NCBI RefSeq assembly: GCF_000230895.2
Contig: NC_016604.1
Location: forward strand, 2,790,001 to 2,854,000
Direction of reading: 5' to 3'
Length of the DNA stretch: 64,000 nucleotides
Source: Mycolicibacterium rhodesiae NBB3
GTDB lineage: Bacteria > Actinomycetota > Actinomycetes > Mycobacteriales > Mycobacteriaceae
Part shown: piece after piece, positions 26,379 to 34,653 of the stretch
Numbering within the stretch: position 1 is the first letter of the stretch
Layout of the letters: each line of letters begins with the position of its first letter
Notes under the pieces: model-generated
Database searches by the model: none
Told to the model about the DNA's origin: nothing
What the model saw: only the letters and a program-made list of their open reading frames with translations
Made by a program: the position numbers and the translations under genes

Positions 26379-28793
26379 ATGGCGTCCGAGGCAACACAAA
26401 ACTTGGCGTCGCCCGCAATGATCGCGGGCGGCGAGTCGTCGTATGCCATCGTCATCCAGCGCCATGTGGGTGATGTCGTCCGGGTTGCACTCGGCGTTGT
26501 GGCACTAGTGATTTCGGCGTTGGCGGCGCGTTACACCAACGTGCACGTGCCTCGCCTTGAGGTGGACCTGTTCCGGGTGATCAATGACCTGCCGTCGTGG
26601 GTGTCGCCCGTTCTATTGGCGGTTATGCAGTTGGGCTCGATCGGCGCGGTCGGCGTCGCGGCCGGGGCGGCGCTGCTCGCGCGGCGGATCGGTCTTGCTC
26701 GGGACCTGGCCGCCGCGGGCGTGCTGGCCTATCTCCTCGCGCGTGTGGTGAAGACGTTGGTCGGGCGGGCACGGCCCGACGTCCTGCTCGATGAGCTGAC
26801 GCTGCGTACTCTTCAGGGCGGATTGGGGTTCGTCTCGGGGCACGCGGCGGTTGCGGCCGCGTTGGCGGCTGCCGCGGGACCGTGGTTGCCGCGTCCGTGG
26901 CGCCGGGTCGCGTGGGTGGCTGCGGCGATCGTCGCCCTGGCGCGCGTCTTCGTCGGGGCGCACTTCATCCTGGACGTGTTCGGTGGCGCTGCGCTCGGCT
27001 GGACGGTCGCCGCCGGCCTGCACCTGCTGTGGGGAGCCCCGGTGCACCGTGCTGAGGCGCCTGCGATCAAGCGGGCCCTGGCCGCCGCCGGGTTGTGCCC
27101 GATCTGGGTCACTCCTCTGTCCCTGGATGCGCGAGGCTCGCGACCGTTTCTCGTCGCCACCGAGAATTGCGGAGAATGTACCGACTTGTTCGTGAAAGTC
27201 ATCGGGTACCACGAACGCAACGCAGACTTGTTATTCAAACTGTTCCGCCACACCGTCTTCCGAAACGTCGAGGACGAATCCCCTTTCGCCACACCCAAAC
27301 AGGAGGCCGAGCACGAATCCCTCATCGCGTTGCTAGCACAGCAGGCAGGTGTGCGGACCCCCGCCATCGTCTCGGTCGGAGTCGCCGAGAACGGCGACGC
27401 ATGGCTGGCCGAGGCGCGGATTCCAGGACGTAACCTCGCTCGCTCGATGTCCGAGCCGGTGTCCGATGAGGTGCTGTGCGAGGTGTGGTGCCAGGTCCCG
27501 CTGTTGCGGGCCGCGCGGATCGCGCACCGCGACCTTCGCCTTGCCAACGTGCTGATCGATGAGCACGGAAAGCCCTGGATCGTCGACTTCGGGTTTGGCG
27601 AGTCCGGCGCCTCCGAGCACCGGCTCGACGCCGATGTGGCCGAGCTGCTCGTCTCGATGAGCCTGAACGTCGGTGTGAAACGCGCTGTGGCAACCGCACT
27701 TCAGATCGTCGGTCCCGATCCGTTGCGCGGCGCGGCGCCGCTGCTGCAGCCGCTGGCACTTGCTTCGGCGACGCGCAAGGCAGTGCGGCATCATCCGGGC
27801 CTGCTCGACGAGCTGCGCTCCGCCGTCGCCGATTCCACCGGCGCGGAACTGGCGCAGCGGGAGGTTCTGTTGCGGTTCCGCTGGCGCACGCTCGGCTGGA
27901 TCGCGGCGACGATATTCGCGACGTATGTGCTGCTGCCCCAGGTCGGTCATCTAGGCCATACGATCGCTGCCCTCGACGAGGCGCAATGGCAATGGCTCGT
28001 AGGCACATTCGCGATGTCGGCTGCGACGTATGTGGCGGCGGCCCTTGTCCTGATGGGGGCCAGTCCGCGTCCGCTCGCGTTTGGCCGCACGGTGAATGTG
28101 CAGCTGGCGACCTCGTTCGCGAACCGGTTGATGCCCTACGGGCTGGGCGGGGCGGCCGTCAACGAGCGGTATCTGGAGCGATCGGGGCTGTCGCGCGCCA
28201 CCGCCGTTGCCGCCGTCGCTGTGACGGTGACCGTGGGCGCGGTCCTGCACATCCTCGAACTGCTCGGCGTCGGATTGTGGCTCGGCCAGTCGCGCGTGGT
28301 GCTCGCCTCGGCACTGCCGAGCGGCTGGGGCCTGCTGATCGGATTCGTCGCTGTCATGACGGTGCTCGGCGTGGCGATCGCGGTGTTGGTCCGGCGCCGG
28401 GACTGGCTGGCGGACGTGCGCAAAGCCGCCGGCTCGATGGCCGACATCGCCCGCCAGCCGCGACGGGCAGTTCTGGTATTCAGTGGGCAACTGGGCACCA
28501 ACCTGGCCTATATCGCGGCGCTGGGCTTCGCGGTGCACGCATTCGGCGGTCACGCGCCGGCCGCCTTGGTCGCCGCAGTCTTCCTCGGCGCTTCGGCACT
28601 CGGGGCGGCCAGCCCGACGCCTTCGGGCCTCGGCGTGGTCGAGGCCGCCCTTGTCGCCGGCCTTATGGCGGGCGGTGTCGCCAGCGCACCGGCCGTCGCG
28701 GGCGTCCTGGCCTACCGGCTGGCAACCTTCTGGCTCCCGGCGGCCGTCGGCTTCTTTTCCATGAAATCACTACAACGCCACCAACTTCTATGA
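26379..28793 (+). CDS. Three-part membrane protein: PAP2 phosphatase, kinase-like domain and LPG-synthase-type flippase
   Basis: The 804-aa protein has a PAP2 unit (about 1-220; KTLVGRARPDV, GFVSGHAAV, ARVFVGAHFILDVFGG, with VSGH in place of PSGH). A soluble kinase-like unit follows (about 230-490; catalytic loop AHRDLRLANVLIDE near 383 and metal loop VDFGFGE near 403). The rest is a multi-helix UPF0104/AglD2-type region (about 510-800; SFANRLMPYGLGGAAVNERYLERSG, SPTPSGLGVVEAAL) as in MprF flippases. It may phosphorylate, dephosphorylate and flip an isoprenoid or phospholipid. The start is an ATG inside a long open frame. Confidence 0.9.
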   Translation: MASEATQNLASPAMIAGGESSYAIVIQRHVGDVVRVALGVVALVISALAARYTNVHVPRLEVDLFRVINDLPSWVSPVLLAVMQLGSIGAVGVAAGAALLARRIGLARDLAAAGVLAYLLARVVKTLVGRARPDVLLDELTLRTLQGGLGFVSGHAAVAAALAAAAGPWLPRPWRRVAWVAAAIVALARVFVGAHFILDVFGGAALGWTVAAGLHLLWGAPVHRAEAPAIKRALAAAGLCPIWVTPLSLDARGSRPFLVATENCGECTDLFVKVIGYHERNADLLFKLFRHTVFRNVEDESPFATPKQEAEHESLIALLAQQAGVRTPAIVSVGVAENGDAWLAEARIPGRNLARSMSEPVSDEVLCEVWCQVPLLRAARIAHRDLRLANVLIDEHGKPWIVDFGFGESGASEHRLDADVAELLVSMSLNVGVKRAVATALQIVGPDPLRGAAPLLQPLALASATRKAVRHHPGLLDELRSAVADSTGAELAQREVLLRFRWRTLGWIAATIFATYVLLPQVGHLGHTIAALDEAQWQWLVGTFAMSAATYVAAALVLMGASPRPLAFGRTVNVQLATSFANRLMPYGLGGAAVNERYLERSGLSRATAVAAVAVTVTVGAVLHILELLGVGLWLGQSRVVLASALPSGWGLLIGFVAVMTVLGVAIAVLVRRRDWLADVRKAAGSMADIARQPRRAVLVFSGQLGTNLAYIAALGFAVHAFGGHAPAALVAAVFLGASALGAASPTPSGLGVVEAALVAGLMAGGVASAPAVAGVLAYRLATFWLPAAVGFFSMKSLQRHQLL

Positions 28794-29087
28794 GCGGCCA
28801 CGTTTGCGTCGGCTCGCCTTAGGCACCGACTCTGCGGCGGCGCCCGCGCCCGGAGGCAACACGTTCGGGTAGCGTGCGATCGCATTGCGTGTTCGCGGCT
28901 CTTGTTCGCGCAGCCGGTGACGCGGGTCCCGAATCCGCGATTCCGTATTCCTCAACGCGGATGGTGACACTACTAATCCAATTCCGACAGCGTTCTTCTT
29001 GCTACGTACATAGGCCGTGTCTGTTCAAGGGAGAACGCGGGGATCACGTCCGAGATCGGGACTAATGCAGTTCACCGCGACCTCGAG
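28794..29087. other. Intergenic region, possibly with a small leftward gene
   Basis: A leftward 60-codon frame (28788-28970, GTG start; SPSALRNTESRIRDPRHRLREQ... SRRKRGRS) is basic and lacks a good ribosome binding site, so I do not call it. A weak CTAC-N11-GTG element lies at 29001-29022. Confidence 0.3.
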
Positions 29088-29282
29088 TCATCGCGTGGCA
29101 TGGCGGGTGACTCCCTCGTGACTGTACTCATTAGGGCCGCCGCTCGACGGCTTTGTCGGTGTCGGTGAGCCGGACGGTGCGGAGTCCACGGCGGCCCGCC
29201 GCACCCGCCGGCCCAAGACCTCGGTCTGACCCGCGGACTGTTCCGCGGTGTCGACCGCTATGAGCTTGTATCGACGTGGCAT
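29088..29282 (-). CDS. Small hypothetical protein downstream of a duplicated promoter
   Basis: The 64-aa leftward frame begins MPRRYKLIAVDTAEQSAGQ and ends in a Ser/Pro/Thr-rich tail. AAGGGAGGCGTG precedes the ATG. The main support is its promoter, which is homologous to the one at 30.4 kb and carries a palindrome copy. I do not recognise a family. The tail may be out-of-frame relic sequence. Confidence 0.4.
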   Translation of the reverse strand: MPRRYKLIAVDTAEQSAGQTEVLGRRVRRAAVDSAPSGSPTPTKPSSGGPNEYSHEGVTRHATR

Positions 29283-29385
29283 CACGCCTCCCTTCGGTGC
29301 TCTTCAGTGTGGCGCCGGAGCCGCCATGGACATCTCTACTAGGTCCCTTAGTATTAGGCCGAAAAGTCCCTCGGGCAGTCCAGGA
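29272..29385 (-). promoter_or_regulatory. Duplicated promoter module, copy 1
   Basis: Contains, reading leftward, a weak GGGACTTTT half resembling a DosR box (about 29354-29373), the palindrome copy TCTAC-N11-GTATT (29335-29356) and the AAGGGAG Shine-Dalgarno. The order and much of the sequence match 30424-30545. Confidence 0.65.
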
Positions 29386-29815
29386 TCGACTGGCTGTGTT
29401 GCTGCTTACGGCAGACCGGTCTGTCAGGCGTCGAGAAGGGGACCAAAGAGCGTGGCGACCCACGACCGACGTCGTAATCGAAGCCGCTGATGTGGTCGCG
29501 ATGCATTTGGACAGCTCGATGTATCCGCGTGGTGTTAGCCGCCCTCCACGCCCACCGGCGTGGAATTGGCAACGGACGAGGTGCAGGTTGGGCGTCGCTT
29601 GTGGCCCACTACTAGGTTGCACAGGACTTTGGGCACCGACCCGAAGTGACCTGATGCCCTACCGGGGAACGGCCGGCCCGAGGACAGTTGGTGGAAGTTT
29701 CAGGGAGGGGGAAACGTTATGCACCGCAAGAACTTAGCGCTCTACGCGGGCTCTGGCCAACCTGATGCAATGGTCGGCTTGGTAGCCCTACCTCGCCAAG
29801 AAAGTTCGTGATGCC
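29286..29815. other. Region without a firm gene
   Basis: Beyond the promoter module, a 30-codon frame at 29720-29812 follows GGGAGGGGG, and a shifted frame resembles the end of a sigma factor (RALANLMQW). Neither is strong enough to call, but a lost sigma-factor gene before an anti-sigma factor would make sense. Confidence 0.3.
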
Positions 29816-30088
29816 ATGAAGCTGTGTGGGGAACCGCCCAACGGCTTGTCGCCGCACCGGAACACCCACGATTTCGCGATGTGGGACGCCGCCTACGTGC
29901 TAGGTGCTCTGTCCTGTGCCGAGCGGCGAGAGTTCGAAGCGCACTTGGCCATATGCGCTTCGTGCCGGGCGGCTGTTGCGGAGCTCAGCGACTTGCCTCC
30001 GCTACTGAGGATCCTCGATGTTGACGAAGCCCGCGCGATCGGCGAAGGCGGCCCGCCTGCCTGCGGTGCGCCTTCATCGGCTGAATAG
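29816..30088 (+). CDS. Truncated anti-sigma factor (zinc-finger, ZAS type)
   Basis: The 90-aa protein contains HDFAMWDAAYVLGALSCAERREFEAHLAICASCRAAVAEL. This is the ZAS zinc-binding domain with its HxxxCxxC motif that holds an ECF sigma factor. It then ends after about 40 more residues. Normal family members (RslA, RskA) continue with a membrane helix and an extracellular domain, so this is a soluble truncated form or a relic. No intact sigma gene is adjacent. Confidence 0.7.
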   Translation: MKLCGEPPNGLSPHRNTHDFAMWDAAYVLGALSCAERREFEAHLAICASCRAAVAELSDLPPLLRILDVDEARAIGEGGPPACGAPSSAE

Positions 30089-30317
30089 CGGGCCTCGTTC
30101 GCCTAGGCTCGGTGCGAGCGCCTCTGGCGCACCTCTCAAACGTGCGCTGATCACGCGCCGACGCCCGCGCCGCCTAGGGAAACACGACGGACCCGCCCGC
30201 TCGCGGCCCGAATTCTGTCGGCCGTCGCCAGCCACCCGCAGATCGTCCAGCCGGACAGGCGAGGACCGGCAACCGTTACCCACGCTGCGAAGCCAGCCAA
30301 AATCGAAGCTACACACG

Positions 30318-30431
30318 CTATTTCGTGCAAGCGACACCGGCCACGGGAGGACTCTGCACCGCGGGTGTCAGGCGATCCTCGGAGCTGGGCTGGCCGCGGC
30401 GGCCACTTGGTTGTATTGAGGTTTTCCTCAT
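30318..30431 (-). CDS. 37-aa small protein downstream of the second duplicated promoter
   Basis: A leftward frame from ATG 30431 reads MRKTSIQPSGRRGQPSS and ends ACTK. CGAAGGGAGACG immediately precedes it, identical in design to the promoter copy at 29.3 kb. The peptide itself has no domain. The coding call rests on position and Shine-Dalgarno only. Confidence 0.35.
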   Translation of the reverse strand: MRKTSIQPSGRRGQPSSEDRLTPAVQSPPVAGVACTK

Positions 30432-30545
30432 CGTCTCCCTTCGGCGCTCCCCATCTTGGCGCCGGGACGGTGCCGCCTCCCGACATCTCTACTAAGTTAT
30501 CTAGTAATTAGGTCTAAAGTCCCTTGGGTACCCGATGATCCGCTG
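30424..30545 (-). promoter_or_regulatory. Duplicated promoter module, copy 2
   Basis: Carries the palindrome copy TCTAC-N11-GTAAT (30488-30509) and a DosR-like GGGACTTTAG half (about 30508-30527, reverse strand). It shares long matches with 29272-29385 (GACATCTCTACTA, TTAGG, AAGTCCCT, GGCGCCGG, CTCCCTTCGG). It may also drive the MFS gene to the right. Confidence 0.65.
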
Positions 30546-30598
30546 GCAGTCTTGCCGGGGACCACACGCCGGCCGGCGAGGCGATAGACGGGGATCGG

Positions 30599-30646
30599 AT
30601 GAACGTAACGACCAAGGGGATGATGAACGTAACGACCAAGGGGATA
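30599..30646 (+). repeat. Tandem 24-bp duplication at an MFS start
   Basis: ATGAACGTAACGACCAAGGG occurs twice in a row, in frame. The first copy provides an AAGGGG tract that could act as Shine-Dalgarno for the ATG of the second. Confidence 0.85.
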
Positions 30647-32083
30647 GGGTCCACCGCGGTTGAGAGTCGGCAGTGGTGGGTGCTCGCAACGGTGGCGGTC
30701 GCATCGTTTCTGGTTCTGCTCGACGACACCGCCGTGGCGATCGCACTGCCGTCGATAGGCCGTCAGCTCGGTCTGGGCCTGTCGGGGCTGGAGTGGGTGA
30801 TCAACATCTACACGGTGCCCTTTGCCGTGCTCACTCTTGCCGGTGGCCTGCTGACCGACCGGTTCGGTGCACGGCCGGTATTCCTGGGCGGCGTGGCAGC
30901 CTTCACCGTCGTTTCGGTACTGGCCGGCTTCGCCTCGACGGGCGCGATGCTGCTCGGGATGCGCGCCGCCCAGGGCGGTGCGGCGGCGCTGATCGCACCG
31001 TCCGCGTTGACTTTGCTCATCACGTCGTTCTCCGGGGCGCGGCGCGGCTTCGCTTTGGGCGTGTGGTCCGGCGTCGGTGCTGCAGCACTGGCGGTCGGCC
31101 CGCTGTTGGGGGCGCTGCTGACCGACGCGTTTGGCTGGCAGTCGATCTTCTTTCTCAATCTCCCGACCGGGCTGGCGATGTTGATTCTGGCCCGCGCCGC
31201 GCTGCCCAGGCCGCGGCCGGCTCGGCGGCCGCTGCGTGCGCCGGTGGATGTGGTGGGGCTCATCGCGTCCGCGATCGCCCTGTTCGCGCTGGTGCTCGCG
31301 CTGACGCAAATTAACAGCCTTGGGTGGACCTCGATCCGGCTGTGGGCGATGCTGGCGATCGCCGCGGCTAGCGCTGCGATCTTCGTGGTGGCGGAGCGGC
31401 GGTCGGCGGCGCCGTTGGTGGATCTGTCGCTGTTTCGCATTCCGAACGTCGCGGCGGCCAATGTGCTGGCGTTGCTGAACCTCGCCGTCATGTGCAGCGT
31501 GTTCTTCTTTCTTTCGCTGTACCTGCAACTAGTCACCGGGTTCTCCCCGACGCGTGCCGGCCTCGTCTTGTTGCCCATGACGGTGTTGATCGCCGTCCTC
31601 GCGCCGCTGGCCGGCTGGCTGGTGTCGCACGTCGGCGCGCGCGTCCTGATCGGTGCGGGCATGGTGCTGGCGGCGACGGGGTTGGTGCTGCTGGCCGGCG
31701 TCGATCCCGGGTGGGGAATGTGGCAGCTGCTGCCCGGGCTGCTCATCGAAGGTCTGGGTCTCGGGCTTGCCACGACCCCGATCACCACCGCCGCGATGCA
31801 GCAGGTGCCCGACGAGCGCTCCGGCATCGCCAGCGCGACGCTGAACGTCTCCCGGATGGTGGGGCTCTCGTTGGGCGTCGCGGTGATGGGGGCCGTGGTG
31901 GCCGCCCACTGGCCCGGAGACCTCGCGCGATCGGCCGTCGACGCCACCGCCTTCACGACCGGCATCACCATGGGTTTCTGGGTCAACGCCGTCCTGGCGG
32001 TCGCCGCCGCCGGACTCGCCATCGTCGCGATCCGCGCGCCGAGCCGAGCCACCTCCACCCAGCTGCCGTCCCCAATGACATGA
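30599..32083 (+). CDS. MFS drug exporter, DHA2 (EmrB/QacA) family, 14 helices
   Basis: The 494-aa protein has 14 predicted membrane segments. The DHA2 motifs are present: FLVLLDDTAVAIALPSIGRQL (motif D1), GGLLTDRFGARPVFLGG (motif A) and LGPLLGALL-like motif C (AVGPLLGALLTDAFGW). It would export drugs or other toxic compounds by proton antiport. Start codons at 30599 and 30623 both exist because of the tandem duplication. Its TGA is 12 bases before the next ATPase start, so the two form an operon. Confidence 0.9.
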   Translation: MNVTTKGMMNVTTKGIGSTAVESRQWWVLATVAVASFLVLLDDTAVAIALPSIGRQLGLGLSGLEWVINIYTVPFAVLTLAGGLLTDRFGARPVFLGGVAAFTVVSVLAGFASTGAMLLGMRAAQGGAAALIAPSALTLLITSFSGARRGFALGVWSGVGAAALAVGPLLGALLTDAFGWQSIFFLNLPTGLAMLILARAALPRPRPARRPLRAPVDVVGLIASAIALFALVLALTQINSLGWTSIRLWAMLAIAAASAAIFVVAERRSAAPLVDLSLFRIPNVAAANVLALLNLAVMCSVFFFLSLYLQLVTGFSPTRAGLVLLPMTVLIAVLAPLAGWLVSHVGARVLIGAGMVLAATGLVLLAGVDPGWGMWQLLPGLLIEGLGLGLATTPITTAAMQQVPDERSGIASATLNVSRMVGLSLGVAVMGAVVAAHWPGDLARSAVDATAFTTGITMGFWVNAVLAVAAAGLAIVAIRAPSRATSTQLPSPMT

Positions 32084-32094
32084 AGGACTTTGCG

Positions 32095-34551
32095 ATGACC
32101 GAACAGCCGAAAGACCGCAGCACCGCCGTGCTCGACGTGCGGGGAATGTTGTGGGCGTCGCAACAAAACCGGATCACCGCCGTGCTGGGCCGCCGCCCCG
32201 GCGTCCTGCAAGTGGACGCCAACCCGGTGGCGCAGACCGCGACGGTCGTGTTCGACCCGCAGGTGACGTCGCTGGCGCAGCTGCGCGATTGGGTGCGCGA
32301 CTGCGGCTTCCACTGCGCCGGGCAGTCGGTGCCCCAGCATGTGTGCGACCCGATGGACGAGCCGGATCCACCCCCCACCGCACACGCCCACCCCGCCGAG
32401 CAGGCCCACGACCAAGCGCTGGCGGTCGCCGACGGTCACGCCGGACACGAAGCCCAGGCCGGAGCGGCGGCCGTGCGAACCCCGCAGGAGGCGATGGGGC
32501 ACGGCGGACATGCCGGGGCATCGATGCAGGACATGGTGCGCGACATGCGCAACCGTTTCCTGGTGGCCGCGGTGTTGTCGATCCCGATCCTGTTGTGGTC
32601 CCCGATCGGACGCGACGTCCTCGGATTCACAGTGCCAGCACCGTTCGGGCTGCGCGACGACGTGTTCACGCTGCTGCTGAGCTTGCCGGTGATCTTCTAC
32701 TCTGCCTGGATCTTCTTCGACGGCGCCTACCGGGCACTGCGGGCGCGGACCCTGGACATGATGGTGCTGGTCGCAGTGGCCGTCGGCACCGGCTGGCTCT
32801 ACAGCCTCGCCATCACCGTCACCGGCGGCGGCGAGGTGTTCTACGAGGCCGCCACCGTGCTGACCGCGTTTGTGCTGCTCGGGCACTGGTTCGAGATGCG
32901 CGCCCGCGGCGGCGCCAACGACGCCATCCGCACCCTGCTGGAGCTGGCGCCGCCAATGGCGGTGGTGTTGCGCGACGGCGAACCGATCGAGATCCCCACC
33001 GCCGAGGTCGTGGTCGGAGACCTGCTGCTCATCCGGCCGGGCGGAAAGATCCCGGTCGACGGCACCGTCGAGGACGGCAACTCCGAAATCGATGAGTCCA
33101 TGGTCACCGGGGAAAGCCTGCCCGTAACCAAAGCGCCCGGCTCGGCCGTGATCGGCGCCTCGATCAACACCACCGGCACCCTGCGGGTGCGTGCCACCAA
33201 GGTCGGCTCCGACACCGTGCTCGCCCAGATCGTGGCCATGGTGCAGGAGGCCCAGAATTCGAAGGCCCCCGGCCAGCGGCTGGCCGACCGGGCCGCGTTC
33301 TGGCTGGTATTTGTCGCGCTGATCGGCGGCACCGGCACCTTCCTGGTGTGGCTACTGGCGGGTGACAGCGTGCAGATGGCACTCCTGTTCGCGATCACCG
33401 TGGTCGTCATCACCTGCCCCGATGCGCTCGGTTTGGCCACTCCCACCGCGATCATGGTCGGCACCGGACTGGGCGCCAAACGCGGGGTGCTTTTCAAGAA
33501 CGCCACCGCGCTGGAAACCTCGGCGCGCATCGACACCGTGGTGATGGACAAGACCGGCACCCTGACCAAGGGCGAACCCGAAGTCACCGACGTGGTCACC
33601 GACGGCATCGGCGAGGACGAGCTGCTCGCCCTCGTCGCCGCCGTCGAACGCGAATCCGAACATCCGCTGGCCGGCGCGATCGTGCGCTACGCCGCCGACC
33701 GTGGGGTGCCGCGACTGTCGCTGGACGGGTTCCGCAACGTGCCCGGGCACGGCGCCACCGCCGACGTGGCAGGCCGCCGCGTTGCGGTCGGCAACCGCAA
33801 ACTCATGGCCGCCGACAACGTCGACCTCGGTTCGGTGATCGATCGGCGCGACGAGCTCGCCTCGACCGGCCGCACCGCGGTGCTGGTGGCCGTCGACGGG
33901 CGCGGGATCGGGGTGATCGCCCTGGCCGACGCCGCCCGAGAAACCTCCGCAGACGCCGTCTCCGCGCTGCATGAATTGGGCGTCGAGGTGGTCATGCTCA
34001 GCGGTGACAACGAGGCCACCGCCCAGCGCATCGCCGGGCAGCTGGGCATCGACACCGTCATCGCCGAAGTGCTGCCCGGCGACAAGGCCACCAAAATCGC
34101 CGAACTGCAGCGTTCAGGGAAGAAGGTCGCGATGGTCGGTGATGGCGTCAACGACGCCCCCGCGCTGGCGCAGGCGGATCTGGGCATCGCGATCGGTGCC
34201 GGCACCGACGTGGCAATCGAAACCGCCGACCTGGTTCTGATGCGCTCGGACCCGCTCGACGTGCCCATCGCGCTGCGGATCGGGCGGGGCACGCTGCGCA
34301 AGATGCGGCAAAACCTGGGATGGGCGGTCGGCTACAACGTCATCGCCCTGCCCATCGGCGCCGGCGTCTTCGAACCCTCACTGGGCCTGGTGCTTCGCCC
34401 AGAGATCGCCGCCCTGTCGATGTCGGGGTCCAGCCTGATCGTCGCGGTCAACGCCCTGATGCTCAAACGGCTGCGACTACCGCAACCACCACAACCCGAT
34501 GCCGCCGCGGTGAAGCCATCCGGAGAGCCATCACCGGTCGGCGTTCAGTAG
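32095..34551 (+). CDS. P1B-type ATPase with CPD membrane motif and His-rich N-terminus
   Basis: The 818-aa protein has an HMA-like fold that has lost the CxxC loop (LDVRGMLWASQQNRI). A spacer rich in His, Asp and Met follows (PPTAHAHPAEQAHDQ, DGHAGHEAQ, MGHGGHAG), as in CopB-type pumps. The membrane motif is TCPDALGLATP (near 441) where CopA has CPC and CopB has CPH. The core is complete: [20 protein letters not shown] (near 485), [22 protein letters not shown]. The Asp in the metal-coordinating helix suggests altered metal or redox-state selectivity. ATG 32095 follows GAAGGACTTTGCG. Same operon as the MFS exporter. Confidence 0.93.
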   Translation: MTEQPKDRSTAVLDVRGMLWASQQNRITAVLGRRPGVLQVDANPVAQTATVVFDPQVTSLAQLRDWVRDCGFHCAGQSVPQHVCDPMDEPDPPPTAHAHPAEQAHDQALAVADGHAGHEAQAGAAAVRTPQEAMGHGGHAGASMQDMVRDMRNRFLVAAVLSIPILLWSPIGRDVLGFTVPAPFGLRDDVFTLLLSLPVIFYSAWIFFDGAYRALRARTLDMMVLVAVAVGTGWLYSLAITVTGGGEVFYEAATVLTAFVLLGHWFEMRARGGANDAIRTLLELAPPMAVVLRDGEPIEIPTAEVVVGDLLLIRPGGKIPVDGTVEDGNSEIDESMVTGESLPVTKAPGSAVIGASINTTGTLRVRATKVGSDTVLAQIVAMVQEAQNSKAPGQRLADRAAFWLVFVALIGGTGTFLVWLLAGDSVQMALLFAITVVVITCPDALGLATPTAIMVGTGLGAKRGVLFKNATALETSARIDTVVMDKTGTLTKGEPEVTDVVTDGIGEDELLALVAAVERESEHPLAGAIVRYAADRGVPRLSLDGFRNVPGHGATADVAGRRVAVGNRKLMAADNVDLGSVIDRRDELASTGRTAVLVAVDGRGIGVIALADAARETSADAVSALHELGVEVVMLSGDNEATAQRIAGQLGIDTVIAEVLPGDKATKIAELQRSGKKVAMVGDGVNDAPALAQADLGIAIGAGTDVAIETADLVLMRSDPLDVPIALRIGRGTLRKMRQNLGWAVGYNVIALPIGAGVFEPSLGLVLRPEIAALSMSGSSLIVAVNALMLKRLRLPQPPQPDAAAVKPSGEPSPVGVQ

Positions 34552-34653
34552 CCCCGCCGGCGCGGCTGGACGCGCGCCGAGCCTGACCCGTTGCCGACAC
34601 CGCGGATGCGTCACACCCGTCTCGTGTCTACCGCCAATACAGAGGAGCAACCC

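Noticed and set aside
28788..28970. A 60-codon basic leftward frame with a weak palindrome upstream
   Set aside because: GTG start without Shine-Dalgarno, no domain, and the palindrome match is only CTAC-N11-GTG.
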